NCBI GenBank assembly: GCA_937907415.1
Contig: CALCHY010000161.1
Span: forward strand, 12,248-76,247
DNA from: an uncultured Trueperaceae bacterium
GTDB taxonomy: Bacteria; Deinococcota; Deinococci; Deinococcales; Trueperaceae
DNA length: 64,000 nucleotides
Direction of reading: 5' to 3'
Shown here: one piece after another, positions 53,107 to 62,005 of the stretch
Position numbering within the stretch: position 1 is the stretch's first letter
Layout: each line of letters starts with the position of its first letter
Made by a program: the position numbers and the translations under genes
The notes under the pieces: generated by a model
What the model was told of the DNA's origin: nothing
The model's database searches: none
The model's input: the letters and a program-made list of their open reading frames with translations, nothing else

Positions 53107-53860
53107 GCGTCGCCTCCCATACCGCGGGCACCGCCAGCAGCTGTGTGCCGTAAGTGGAACGCAGGTTCTCCAGCGTGAGACACTCCGTGAGCGGCCCCGC
53201 TGCGATCACCTTGCGATGTATGAAAGCCAGCCAGTCGAAGTGCGCCTGCAGCGTCGACAGGTCGTGGTGGACGGCGACGACGGTGCGCCCACTCGCCACC
53301 AGGTTGCGTAGCGTCGCCATCAGGGCCGCCTCCGACGGCGCGTCGACACCCGCCAGCGGCTCGTCGAGGAGGTAGAGGTCGGCGTCTTGCACGAGGGCGC
53401 GGGCGAGGAACACCCGCTGCTGCTGGCCACCAGATAGCTTCGTGATCTGCCGCCTGGCGAGGTCCGCCATGCCGACTTCCGCTAGCGCCTGCATCGCCCG
53501 GTCCCGCTCGCCCCTGCCGATGCGGCGCCACCACCGCAACTCGCGATAAAGGCCCATGAGCACGACGTCGAGGACAGTCGCTGGGAAGTCCCAGTCGACG
53601 CTCCTTCGTTGCGGAACGTACGCCACTAGGTGGCGGCCAGCTGCGGCTCGCTTCCCTAGCACCTTCACGTCGCCCGTTGCGCTTGTCAAGCCGAGCACGG
53701 CTTTCATGAGGCTGCTCTTACCTGCCCCGTTGGGGCCGACGATGGCCGCCAGAGTGCCTTGAGGGATGCTGAGGTCGACGTCGGTAATGGCGTGCGTCTG
53801 CCCGTAGCTGACGCTCACGCCGCTCAACTCCAGGGCGGGAACTGCGGCGTGAGCGCTCAC
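53099..53860 (-). CDS. Metal ABC transporter ATPase
   Basis: 253 aa. Walker A VGPNGAGKSSLMKAVLG, signature LSGGQQQRVFLARAL and Walker B YLLDEPLAGVD are in order, with the H-loop VAVHHDLS. It belongs to the Mn/Zn/Fe ABC group (MntB/ZnuC-like). It overlaps the binding-protein gene by 4 nt upstream and the permease gene by 8 nt downstream. Confidence 0.93.
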   Translation of the reverse strand: MSAHAAVPALELSGVSVSYGQTHAITDVDLSIPQGTLAAIVGPNGAGKSSLMKAVLGLTSATGDVKVLGKRAAAGRHLVAYVPQRRSVDWDFPATVLDVVLMGLYRELRWWRRIGRGERDRAMQALAEVGMADLARRQITKLSGGQQQRVFLARALVQDADLYLLDEPLAGVDAPSEAALMATLRNLVASGRTVVAVHHDLSTLQAHFDWLAFIHRKVIAAGPLTECLTLENLRSTYGTQLLAVPAVWEATHA

Positions 53861-54897
53861 TTCGCGCCCTCACCCGACGAAGCGGCTGGCAAGATGGTGA
53901 CCCACTCGGCCACCGAAGTATGTAGAGGCAAGACTTCTCCGCCTAACGCGCGGGTGATGACGGTGACGTTACTGACGAGCATGCCAAGGTAAGTGCCTGC
54001 GCTCGAGCCCTCAACCCCCATGGCGTCGCCGTAGAGTTCAGGACCGAGCACTGCCGTCCCGCCGCGGCTGGCGACGGCGTCTAGCACGGCTAGCACGGTG
54101 CGCGGGTCGATGGTGCTCTCGACGAACAACGCACCCACCCCTCGCGTGACGACCAGGTCAGCTACGCGGCGAACGTCCGCCACGGCTGCCTCGGAGTCCG
54201 TGCTCAGGCCCTGGATGCCGACGACCTCGACGTCGTACGCCCGTCCGAAGTAGTGGAACGCGTCGTGTGCGGTGACCAGCACGCGTCGTTCTCTTGGCAC
54301 GCTCGCCAGGGTCGCCTTCGCCCAGTCGTGAAGCGCCAAGACACGTTGCTCGTATGCGGCCGCGCGTTCGGCCAACCCCTCCACGCAGTCGCTGGCTCCG
54401 TCGGGCGCTCGAGCAGTGAGCTCGGCGGCCAACAGTTCGGCGATCACCCGCGCGGTGCCTGCCCACGCTGCTGCACTGAGCCAGGCGTGCGGATCTGCTA
54501 CGCCGCTAGGGTGAACCAGGCGTTCGCCTTTGGGCACGGCGAGTTCCGCCACGGCGGCCGTCGTGACGCGCTTCCCGAGTTCGGTTAGCGCGGTTGCCAG
54601 CCGCCCCTCGAGACCTAGCCCTGAGTAGAGGATCACGTCGGCGGCGGCTAGCGCAGCCACGTCGGAGGCGCTGGCGCGGTAGAGGTGCGGGTCCGTGCCT
54701 GGGCCCATCAGGGTGACGACGACGGCGCACTCCCCCGCTACGGCCTTCGCCACGTCCCCGACCATGGCGGTCGTGGCGACGACCTGGAGGGGCGGCTGCG
54801 CGAAGCCGGCGCCGCTCAAGACTAACGCTAGCCACAGTAGGCGCCATGCACGCCCTGCGCTCGGGGGAATCGTCGCGCGGCTATCTTTATTAGGCAT
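53857..54897 (-). CDS. Metal ABC transporter substrate-binding protein
   Basis: 346-aa cluster A-I binding protein. The four expected metal ligands are visible: His in GTDPHLYRASA, His in DPHAWLSAAAW, Glu in ALFVESTIDP and Asp in ELYGDAMG. There is no His-rich loop, which favours Mn or Fe over Zn. The signal peptide ends in SGAGFAQ with no lipobox Cys, so the protein would be soluble in a periplasm. ATG 54897 is chosen because GAGGAG stands 5 nt upstream; GTG 54903 would overlap that site. It is first gene of the operon, directly below an operator. Confidence 0.92.
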   Translation of the reverse strand: MPNKDSRATIPPSAGRAWRLLWLALVLSGAGFAQPPLQVVATTAMVGDVAKAVAGECAVVVTLMGPGTDPHLYRASASDVAALAAADVILYSGLGLEGRLATALTELGKRVTTAAVAELAVPKGERLVHPSGVADPHAWLSAAAWAGTARVIAELLAAELTARAPDGASDCVEGLAERAAAYEQRVLALHDWAKATLASVPRERRVLVTAHDAFHYFGRAYDVEVVGIQGLSTDSEAAVADVRRVADLVVTRGVGALFVESTIDPRTVLAVLDAVASRGGTAVLGPELYGDAMGVEGSSAGTYLGMLVSNVTVITRALGGEVLPLHTSVAEWVTILPAASSGEGAK

Positions 54898-54912
54898 GTC
54901 CACTCCTCGTAT

Positions 54913-54926
54913 TTAGACACGTCTAA
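54913..54926 (-). promoter_or_regulatory. DtxR/MntR-type operator at the metal operon promoter
   Basis: A perfect inverted repeat TTAGAC-AC-GTCTAA. It overlaps the -10 box (54925-54930) and covers the predicted start point near 54918, so a bound metal-loaded repressor would block the promoter. A DtxR-family regulator is encoded just upstream (54980-55696). Confidence 0.8.
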
Positions 54927-54954
54927 TCTAGGTGCTGCCGCGAGCCCCCGTCAA
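54925..54954 (-). promoter_or_regulatory. Promoter of the metal uptake operon
   Basis: Minus strand TTGACG (54954-54949), 18-nt spacer, TAGATT (54930-54925). The leader is about 20 nt and contains GAGGAG (54908-54903). Confidence 0.7.
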
Positions 54955-54979
54955 GCGCTCGAGCTGAGCGCGAGCTGTT

Positions 54980-55696
54980 TCAGCCCAAGTTGGAACCGAG
55001 GAGGAGCCCAGCCAACTCTCGCGAGATGACGATCTCGTCAACGGCAGCTACCGCTCGGCCTCTCCTGCCGCCTTCCACCTGCAGGCGCAAGAGATGGCCG
55101 AGCGCGTCGCGGCCGATGACCTTCACGCGTGCGCCCGGTATCAGCCGCAACTCCGTTAGGTGCCCGAGCGTCTCTGGCTCCTGGCTCCTGACCCTATGGA
55201 TCTCGAAACGCGCGCCCGCCTCGACAGCCGCCAGCACGTCGCTTGGCGCTTGCGGCAGGCTGCCGTCAGGCCGTGGGATCGGGTCGCCGTGGGGATCGAA
55301 CGCCGGCTGGCCTAAAAGCTGCGCGAGCCGCTCGGTGAAGCGCTCCGACATGACGTGCTCCATGCGCTCGGCCTCTTCGTGGACTTCCTCCCAGCCGTAG
55401 CCAAGTTCGCGGATGAGGAAGGTCTCCAGCAGCCTGTGGCGGCGCACTAGCCGCAGCGTTTCGCTCAGGCCTGCGGGCGTGAGGGTCGCGCCCCTGTACG
55501 GCTCGTAGAGGATCATGGCGTCACGCGCGAGCTTCGTCAGCATGGAAGTAACGGACGGCGCCGTTACCCCAAGCTCGCGGGCGATGTCGCCGGTGGTAGC
55601 GGGGCCAGAGCCACTTAGCAGCAAGATGGCCTTGAGGTAATCGCCGACAGATGTCGATAGGCGCCCTGTAGCTAGCGCATCATTGGCTTCCGGCAT
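54980..55696 (-). CDS. DtxR/MntR-family metal-dependent repressor
   Basis: 238 aa. An N-terminal winged helix-turn-helix ([32 protein letters not shown]) is followed by a dimerisation and metal domain ([33 protein letters not shown], with typical Glu and His ligands) and an SH3-like/FeoA domain at the C-terminus. Its position next to the transporter and the inverted repeat supports manganese (or iron) control. ATG 55696 is preferred over an upstream start because TAGCAT lies 5 nt before it. Confidence 0.92.
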   Translation of the reverse strand: MPEANDALATGRLSTSVGDYLKAILLLSGSGPATTGDIARELGVTAPSVTSMLTKLARDAMILYEPYRGATLTPAGLSETLRLVRRHRLLETFLIRELGYGWEEVHEEAERMEHVMSERFTERLAQLLGQPAFDPHGDPIPRPDGSLPQAPSDVLAAVEAGARFEIHRVRSQEPETLGHLTELRLIPGARVKVIGRDALGHLLRLQVEGGRRGRAVAAVDEIVISRELAGLLLGSNLG

Positions 55697-55701
55697 ACCG
55701 G

Positions 55702-55707
55702 ATGCTA
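55702..55707 (-). promoter_or_regulatory. Leaderless -10 box for the metal regulator gene
   Basis: TAGCAT on the minus strand, 5 nt from the ATG at 55696. No inverted repeat like the operator is seen here, so autoregulation is not evident. Confidence 0.5.
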
Positions 55708-55799
55708 CCCCCACTCGCGCCACCTGTCAGCGCTCCGCGACCCTCGCTTGATACCCCTACCGGGTATCTTGGCCGACTCTCTTGGCTGCCGCACGATGC

Positions 55800-55805
55800 T
55801 AGATT
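55800..55805 (+). promoter_or_regulatory. Leaderless -10 box for trxB
   Basis: TAGATT with 8 nt to the ATG at 55814. Confidence 0.5.
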
Positions 55806-55813
55806 CCTTGGAG

Positions 55814-56821
55814 ATGGAGGCGCTGATGCCCAAGCAGGTTCACAGGCAAGACGTGGTCATTATCGGAGGAGGGCCCGCTGGCCTAACGGCTGGGGTTTAC
55901 ACCGGCCGCGCCCAGCTCTCGACGGTCATCCTCGAGAAGGGCCTACCCGGTGGGCAGATCGCTCAAACGGACGAGGTCGAGAACTACCCCGGCTTCCCAG
56001 ACGGCATCAGCGGTCCCGAACTATCGCAGCGCATGGTCGCGCAGGCCGAGAAGTTCGGTGCGCGCATCCTCATGGAAGAGGTCACCGGGCTAGCGCCGCA
56101 CCCTCACGGCGGCTTCCTCGTAAGCGGTTTTGAGGCCGACTACCACGCTAACGCCGTGATCATCGCAACCGGAGCCAACCCGCGCCGCCTAGGCGTGCCA
56201 GGTGAGGACGAACTCTACGGTCGCGGCGTGTCGACGTGCGCGACTTGTGACGGCTTCTTCTACCGCGGCAAGGAAGTCGTGGTCGTAGGTGGCGGTGACG
56301 CGGCCGTCGAGGAAGGCTACTTCCTCACTAAGTTCGCTTCCAAGGTGACGATCGTCCACCGCCGCGACGAACTCCGCGCCAACAAGGCGGCTCAAGAGCG
56401 CGCCTTCGCCAACCCCAAGATGGTGTTCAAGTGGAACACCGTAGTCACGGAAGTGCTCGGCGCAGACGGGCAAGTCGCTGGCGTAAGCACGCTGGATACG
56501 GTCACGGGGGCTACTGGCACGCTTCCCGCAGACGGGGTCTTCATCTACGTCGGCCACGAGCCGAACACCGGCTACTTGGCCGGGGTGGTCGGGCTGCGGC
56601 CAAGCGGCTACGTCGACGTGCACGACGAGGTGTACACGAGCGTACCCGGGATCTTCGCGGCTGGCGACGTGTCAGACGAGATCTACAGGCAACTCGGCAC
56701 GTCGGTGGGCGCTGGCACGCGCGCCGCGATGGCCGTCGAGAAGTGGCTAGTCGAGCACGATGTCGAGTCCGTTACGCAGGCGGCGCCAGCGCCAGGCCAG
56801 GCGGCGCAGGCCCCGGCCTGA
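55814..56821 (+). CDS. trxB: Thioredoxin reductase
   Basis: 335 aa, normal for bacterial TrxR, which reduces thioredoxin using NADPH and FAD. FAD site [20 protein letters not shown], redox-active [10 protein letters not shown] (CxxC) near residue 150, NADPH site [19 protein letters not shown] and the C-terminal [20 protein letters not shown] are all present. An Ala/Pro/Gln tail of about 15 residues ends it. ATG 55814 follows the TAGATT box; ATG 55826 with GGAGG upstream is the alternative. Confidence 0.96.
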   Translation: MEALMPKQVHRQDVVIIGGGPAGLTAGVYTGRAQLSTVILEKGLPGGQIAQTDEVENYPGFPDGISGPELSQRMVAQAEKFGARILMEEVTGLAPHPHGGFLVSGFEADYHANAVIIATGANPRRLGVPGEDELYGRGVSTCATCDGFFYRGKEVVVVGGGDAAVEEGYFLTKFASKVTIVHRRDELRANKAAQERAFANPKMVFKWNTVVTEVLGADGQVAGVSTLDTVTGATGTLPADGVFIYVGHEPNTGYLAGVVGLRPSGYVDVHDEVYTSVPGIFAAGDVSDEIYRQLGTSVGAGTRAAMAVEKWLVEHDVESVTQAAPAPGQAAQAPA

Positions 56822-56833
56822 CCGAGCGGCCGC

Positions 56834-58072
56834 CTACTGGCGCAGCAAGAAGTCGTAGACCAACAACACGCCGTTGTGGAGGGCAAGCAAGTGATGGCCG
56901 TCGCTCCACAACGGCGTTCCTACGCAGGCACGCCAGCTAGAGACGGGCCCGCCGTCCTCCGCCAGCACCGTCAGCCGCACGAACTTGCCGTCGGGCACGG
57001 CCGACCAGCCGGAACCGAGCACCTCGCCAGCTACTTGCGTCGGCGCCGCCTGCGCCGCGTTTACGGGCGACTCGGGGACGGGTTCAGGTGCCGTCTCCTC
57101 CGCCACCTCGGCGCTACTGGCAGCGCCGCCCGTTAAGTCGCCAGGCCAAGTGGCCTCCGCCAGCGCGCCGGTAACGCTGCGGCTAGCTAAGTCGAGGCGC
57201 GCGCTCTCGGGAACAGCGGGCAGCAGACCGGGGTCTATGCCCAAGTAGGCGATGGGCCCAGACGGCGTCATGCCGCTTGCCGGCAGCCCAACACCCAGCA
57301 GTTCGGGGCCGTCGGCGGCTCCAGGCACGACCCTCTCGACCACGATGAGGCGCGGCACCTCGTCGCCTGGCGGCACGTACTTGCCCGCCATGACTTCTGC
57401 CACGCCAACGCCAAGGCGATCCGCGATCAGCGCCACGAGGTTGTTGAGGTAACCCTGGCGCACGTCGGAGCTCTCTTGCTGCCAGGCGTCCGGCCAGAGC
57501 TGCAGGTCGCGCACGCGCAGGCGCACGCCGTCCTCGCTCTCGACGAGTTGCCAGGCGTTGAAGCGCTCGACTGCGCCCGCGCGGAAGATCACGTACTCGG
57601 CCTGCCCGAGCGGCACGCGCCATTGCAGCCTTAGCGCCAGCCCGCCCCGTGGCAGAGCGAGGAGGCGCGCTTCCCTGCCGCTAACGTCCTCCTGCAGCAG
57701 CAACCTTGGTGCAAGCGGCGTGATGCCTTGTGGGATGGCCTCGGCTAGCGCGGGCACGGGCCTGCCGCCGCCAACGTCCGGCATGGCTTCGGCGTAGTGC
57801 AGCGCCGCCTGACGGTTCGCGAACGCGCCGACCCGCACCCTGAAGACGGCGCCCTGCGTCGAAGTCGACCGCACGGCGTACGCCGGGTACCCCTCTCGGA
57901 GGAGGTCGTTGACGATCACTAGGGCGGCGTCGCTGTCGGAAAGCGCGACGACCTGCACCGTGTAGTTGATGGGCTGCGCCGAGGCGAGCTGGGCGCCGCA
58001 GACCACGACCATGACCAGGGCGAGCAGCGCATGACCACCGCGCCGCCCGCCCCAAGGTCGGCGCCAAGGCAC
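56834..58072 (-). CDS. Secreted SPOR-domain protein
   Basis: 412 aa. A signal peptide (HALLALVMVVVCGAQLASAQ) is followed by a SPOR peptidoglycan-binding domain (YTVQVVALSDSDAALVIV, RVRVGAFANRQAALHYAEAM, about residues 37-110) and about 300 residues with no family I recognise, including a Pro/Glu/Ala linker near 330-350. It probably sits in the envelope on cell-wall glycan. GTG 58072 overlaps the stop of the ABC-2 permease by one base (TAGTG), so it is coupled to the exporter genes. Confidence 0.78.
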   Translation of the reverse strand: MPWRRPWGGRRGGHALLALVMVVVCGAQLASAQPINYTVQVVALSDSDAALVIVNDLLREGYPAYAVRSTSTQGAVFRVRVGAFANRQAALHYAEAMPDVGGGRPVPALAEAIPQGITPLAPRLLLQEDVSGREARLLALPRGGLALRLQWRVPLGQAEYVIFRAGAVERFNAWQLVESEDGVRLRVRDLQLWPDAWQQESSDVRQGYLNNLVALIADRLGVGVAEVMAGKYVPPGDEVPRLIVVERVVPGAADGPELLGVGLPASGMTPSGPIAYLGIDPGLLPAVPESARLDLASRSVTGALAEATWPGDLTGGAASSAEVAEETAPEPVPESPVNAAQAAPTQVAGEVLGSGWSAVPDGKFVRLTVLAEDGGPVSSWRACVGTPLWSDGHHLLALHNGVLLVYDFLLRQ

Positions 58073-58845
58073 TAGAAGTCCTTCCGCTCGAACAGCACTA
58101 CGGCGATGGCGGCGAAGAGCGCGCCATACAGGGCGATGAGCGCGATCACCCACGAGAGGTCGGAGGTGGGCGCAGCGTAAGCGTTCAACTGCGTGGTGAG
58201 CAGGAACGGCTCGAGCCGCGGGAACACGATGAGGAGCTGCATGAGGATGAGGGTCGCCATGGTGGCCAGCGCGCCGCCAGCGGCGTTCATGAACACTACG
58301 GTGAACATGACGGCGAGCATGGCGATCGGCACGAGCGCGACCGCGGCCAGCAAGTAGCCGCGACCGAGCTCGGCCATGGCAGCCCCAGCGCTCATCGAGC
58401 CGGAGCCGAGGAGACCGGCCTCGCCGAGGCCCGTGCCGCCGATGAAGCTCCCGAAACCGAACTGCGCCCCTGCCACCAGGGCCGCGAGCAGGAACACCGC
58501 TAGCAGGACGAACGGGTAGAGCGTAGCGGCCACGAGTTTCGCGGCCAACCAGTTAGGACGCGTCACTGGCCTGAGCAAGATCGTCGGCAGGGTGCCGTTG
58601 GCGATCTCGACGCCGAGCAGTTCAGCTGCCGTGATGGCCGTCAGTAGCGGGAGCAGGAACTGCATCGACGAGAGCAGCCCAAGCGCCGGCACCTGGTAGG
58701 CGGAGACCAGGAAGAAGCCGTAAACGTCGAAGATGCCAGGCGCGTACGCCCACAGCAGCGGGAAGACGATCACTAGCAGCAGGCCAACACGTACGCTCGT
58801 GAGGCGCCACAGTTTCGCCAGCTCCATGCGCAGCAGTACGCTCAT
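58072..58845 (-). CDS. ABC-2 type transporter permease
   Basis: 257 aa with six predicted membrane segments, starting with the cytoplasmic MELAKLWRLTSVRVGLLLVI typical of ABC-2 permeases. The segment AAELLGVEIANGTLPTILLRPVTR is the conserved coupling region. It pairs with the ATPase gene, whose end overlaps it by 4 nt. The substrate is unknown. Confidence 0.88.
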   Translation of the reverse strand: MSVLLRMELAKLWRLTSVRVGLLLVIVFPLLWAYAPGIFDVYGFFLVSAYQVPALGLLSSMQFLLPLLTAITAAELLGVEIANGTLPTILLRPVTRPNWLAAKLVAATLYPFVLLAVFLLAALVAGAQFGFGSFIGGTGLGEAGLLGSGSMSAGAAMAELGRGYLLAAVALVPIAMLAVMFTVVFMNAAGGALATMATLILMQLLIVFPRLEPFLLTTQLNAYAAPTSDLSWVIALIALYGALFAAIAVVLFERKDF

Positions 58846-59795
58846 GACGCTTCTCCCGGGTAAGCGACTGGCTCGATGACGCCCGTGCGCCGCGCGCGTT
58901 CTGCGCTGACGCGCTCGCGGTAGTAGGCGCGCAAGTCGAACACGTCGCGGTTCATCTCAAGCACCCCGACACCGCCCTGCGCGAGAACGCCGGTGACGGC
59001 AGCGAGGTCCTTGGCGCTGGCAGGGATGAAGACGACCTCCGTGCCGCGCACGCTCGCGTGCTTGACGTGCGGCGAAGCGCTAAGCAGGCGCACGGCCTCA
59101 TCGATGTTCGTCGGCCGCAAGCGGTAACGCTCGCGCCGGTCGAAGAGGTTGACCTCGTCGATCAGCACGCCCTCTTCCAGGATGGCAACGCGCGTGCAGT
59201 AAGCCACCACCTCGTCGAGGTGGTGGGTGGAGAGGAGCACGGCGGTGCCCTCCTCCGCCGCCTTGCGCAGCACGGAGTGCACGAGGTGCAGGCTAAGGGG
59301 GTCCATGCCGCTTGCGGGCTCATCGAGTATGAGAACCCGCGGGCGCGTGAGGATGGCGGCCGCCACCCCGAGACGTTGACGCATGCCGAGGCTATAGACG
59401 CCGACCTTACGCTCGCTCGCGTCCGACAGCTCCATGAGGTTGAGGACCTCCGCTATGCGGCCCGGCTCGACGCCGCCAGCGAGCGAAGCGTGCAACTGCA
59501 GGTTCGCGCGGCCAGTGAGGTACGGGTAGAAGGCGGCGGGGGCCTCTACGACTGCGCCCAGCTCGCGGCGCACCTCTGGCCGCAAGTGAGGGTCCTTACC
59601 CATGATGCTTACGGTGCCTGAAGTCGGGAAGGCGAGGCCTGAGACCAGGCGGATCACGGTCGTCTTGCCGGCGCCGTTCGGGCCGACCAACGCGTACACC
59701 TCGCCAGGGTTGACGCGGAAGGTGAAGTCCTTGACCACCTGCCGTTTCCCATAGACCTTGGTGAGGCGCTCGCTAGCGATGGCAGGTGTCGACAT
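58842..59795 (-). CDS. ABC transporter ATPase
   Basis: 317 aa. Walker A VGPNGAGKTTVIRLVSG, signature YSLGMRQRLGVAAAI, Walker B VLILDEPASGMDPLS and H-loop LSTHHLD; a C-terminal extension of about 90 residues follows, as in exporters of the CcmA/NatA group. With the ABC-2 permease it forms an efflux or repair exporter of unknown substrate. ATG 59795 has AGGAGG 3 nt upstream, and TAGACT further up is a likely -10. Confidence 0.92.
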   Translation of the reverse strand: MSTPAIASERLTKVYGKRQVVKDFTFRVNPGEVYALVGPNGAGKTTVIRLVSGLAFPTSGTVSIMGKDPHLRPEVRRELGAVVEAPAAFYPYLTGRANLQLHASLAGGVEPGRIAEVLNLMELSDASERKVGVYSLGMRQRLGVAAAILTRPRVLILDEPASGMDPLSLHLVHSVLRKAAEEGTAVLLSTHHLDEVVAYCTRVAILEEGVLIDEVNLFDRRERYRLRPTNIDEAVRLLSASPHVKHASVRGTEVVFIPASAKDLAAVTGVLAQGGVGVLEMNRDVFDLRAYYRERVSAERARRTGVIEPVAYPGEAS

Positions 59796-59849
59796 GGTCC
59801 TCCTGGCGGCAGTCTAGGGGTAACTCCCCGGTACCAGCGATAACATTCT

Positions 59850-61367
59850 TCATGCAGAAGTTGATGAACCGTCGCTGTCGGACGCGTGGTCGTCTCGACC
59901 ATCGCCTCCGCGCACCTGCTCCATGAGCATCACGTCGAGGACGTGGTCGACGCAGCGTTCGACGGCACGATCGAAGTCGGCCGCCTCGACGACCGGAACG
60001 CCCCGCAGTTGCGCCTGTTGCGTGACGTACTCCTGGATCACGCGGATCTCGACGAAGTGTTCGATGTACGGCTGCTGCGCTCGCTTCAGGCGCGTTTGGC
60101 CCTCGCGCGCAGCGAAGTGCTTGAGGTGATCCTCCTCGTCCGTCACCGAGAGGACGATGTTGATGACGGTGGCGTCGCGGAACTCCCGCGCAGGCGCGAT
60201 GCCTGGCACGAGTTGAACGCCTTCCATGACGATAGAGGTCGCCTCGTAGATGTTGCGCTCGACGATGGCCGTAAGCGCCGGGTTGAGCTGGTGCACTTGC
60301 GCCAAGAAACCGCGCAGCACGCGCAGGCGCTCCGGCCGCGCAGTCTCGCGCTCGCCAGGGAGCAGCTCTGCCCGCCACGCCTCGTAAGTGCTGGCGTGCA
60401 AGATCGGACTGAGCTCCGGACCGATGAGCGACCGCAGCGCTTGCCGCGCCGAGTCGGTCGACACGATGCGCGGGATGCCGAGCCGGTACCCGACCTCGGA
60501 GGCGATGGCCGACTTGCCGACCCCTGGAGCGCCGCCGAACAGCACGACGATCGGGCGCTCCCGGTTGCGGGCCTCGCGCATCATGGCGTAGCGCTGCGCG
60601 AACTCCTCGCCAGCCTCCAAGCGCAGTAGGCGCACGACTTGACCGCGCACCTGCTCGCGCTTCACGACCGGCACGTGCAGTGCGTACAGGGCTTCCTCCA
60701 CGCGCTTGGCCAAGTTGTGCGACATGTCCGGACTGAGGCCAACGGCCGTTAGCGACTGCGCCAAGATGCCGCGCGAGAACGGCAGCGCCAGGCCGCCAGG
60801 CTCCTGAACGCGCACTTCGAAGCTGCTCGAGGTGATGGCCTCGTAACGCAGGCGCAAGTCGCGCCCGAAGCGGCCCTCGAGCACGAGCGCTACCCGCCGC
60901 GTAAGGTCGGCCCGCTCGAGATGCTCGAGCCCCTCGCTCCGGATCCCCTGCTCGACCTGGAAGGCAACGACGTTGGCCTCCTTGAAGCCGAGCCCCACTT
61001 TCTCCAACGCCGAGGTCAGGCGGCGGCGCGAGAAGCGCTCCCCTGGCGGCGCGACGCCTTCACCAGTCGCGCTTACGGGCCGCGGTTGCAACACGATGAT
61101 GGGCACGAACGGGGGCGTCTGCCGCAAGAAGCGCGTCGCAGCGGCGCCGGAGACGCGCCGCCTCACGCCCTCCGCTAGGAGGCGCATCAGGTGGTTGAGT
61201 TCGACGCGGCGCGAGGCGCTCTCGCGCAGCTGCGCCTCGAGGTCCTGCGCGAGGTCCATGGCCTCCTCGGTCGGCACGCCCGCGCTCTGCAGCGCCTCGA
61301 CCAGCACCCCTGCCGAGAACGAGTAGCGCTCGTCACCGCGCACTACGCGCAAGTCGCGGGACTTCAT
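59850..61367 (-). CDS. 2-phosphoglycerate kinase-like P-loop protein with three ATP-cone-like modules
   Basis: 505 aa. Three ATP-cone-like repeats stand in tandem: about residues 8-80 (YSFSAGVLVEALQSAGVP), 110-180 (RFSRRRLTSALEKVGLGF) and 195-265 (LPFSRGILAQSLTAVGLSP). A P-loop kinase domain follows: VLFGGAPGVGKSAIASEVG, RIVSTDSARQALRS and VMEGVQLVPGIAPA, close to archaeal 2-phosphoglycerate kinases that supply 2,3-bisphosphoglycerate. The C-terminus is acidic and Ser/Asp-rich. Activity here is inferred. It overlaps the Nudix gene by 4 nt. Confidence 0.78.
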   Translation of the reverse strand: MKSRDLRVVRGDERYSFSAGVLVEALQSAGVPTEEAMDLAQDLEAQLRESASRRVELNHLMRLLAEGVRRRVSGAAATRFLRQTPPFVPIIVLQPRPVSATGEGVAPPGERFSRRRLTSALEKVGLGFKEANVVAFQVEQGIRSEGLEHLERADLTRRVALVLEGRFGRDLRLRYEAITSSSFEVRVQEPGGLALPFSRGILAQSLTAVGLSPDMSHNLAKRVEEALYALHVPVVKREQVRGQVVRLLRLEAGEEFAQRYAMMREARNRERPIVVLFGGAPGVGKSAIASEVGYRLGIPRIVSTDSARQALRSLIGPELSPILHASTYEAWRAELLPGERETARPERLRVLRGFLAQVHQLNPALTAIVERNIYEATSIVMEGVQLVPGIAPAREFRDATVINIVLSVTDEEDHLKHFAAREGQTRLKRAQQPYIEHFVEIRVIQEYVTQQAQLRGVPVVEAADFDRAVERCVDHVLDVMLMEQVRGGDGRDDHASDSDGSSTSA

Positions 61368-61969
61368 GGCGCGAACTGGTCCTCGTCCGCCGCGCCCGCC
61401 TTGCCGTACAGGGCGGTGAGCAGGTCGCGCACGACGTTACCCGTGAAGCCCCAGATGTTCCGCCCCTGCCACGGGTACGAGTAGATGCGGCGGCGGTACT
61501 TGAGCAGCTCGCCGACGCGTGAGCTGGGACTGATCGCCGCAAGGTCGGCTAGCGGAACCGTGAAGGTCTCCGCCACTTCGTTAGGGTCGGTTTCCAGCGC
61601 TTGCGGCCAGTCGAGGACGGCAACGAGCGGGGTAGCCACGTAACCTGCAGGCGACGGGTGGTCGGATAAGCGCCCGACGACGTCTTCTGGCCGCACCACC
61701 AAACCAACCTCCTCGCGCGTCTCGCGAATGGCGGCAGTCACGTCGTCCTCGCCCACCTCGAGCCTGCCGCCTGGGAAGGCGATCTGGCCAGCGTGGCTGC
61801 GCAGGTTGCTCGACCTGACGGTGAGCAGGAGTTCGGACCCCTTGGTGCCAAGCAGGATGGGCACCAGGACGGCCGCCCTGCGGAAGCCCGGGATCTCCAA
61901 GGCCTTCGGTGCGCAAGCCGCTAGCCGCGCACGTACCTCGACCGCCGAGAGTCGCTCCGGTTGGTTCAC
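61364..61969 (-). CDS. Nudix hydrolase, CoA pyrophosphatase type
   Basis: 201 aa. The Nudix box GX5EX7REUXEEXGU is exact (GRLEVGEDDVTAAI then RETREEVGL), and the preceding block LLTVRSSNLRSHAGQIAFPG matches the coenzyme A pyrophosphatase (NudL/YeaB) signature. It would cleave CoA or its derivatives to a phosphopantetheine and an ADP moiety. The start is GTG 61969 with GGAG about 8 nt upstream; there is a 36-nt gap to the YfiH gene. Confidence 0.9.
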   Translation of the reverse strand: MNQPERLSAVEVRARLAACAPKALEIPGFRRAAVLVPILLGTKGSELLLTVRSSNLRSHAGQIAFPGGRLEVGEDDVTAAIRETREEVGLVVRPEDVVGRLSDHPSPAGYVATPLVAVLDWPQALETDPNEVAETFTVPLADLAAISPSSRVGELLKYRRRIYSYPWQGRNIWGFTGNVVRDLLTALYGKAGAADEDQFAP

Positions 61970-62005
61970 CGCCCGAACTCCACCACCCGCAACATGCGCG
62001 CCATG

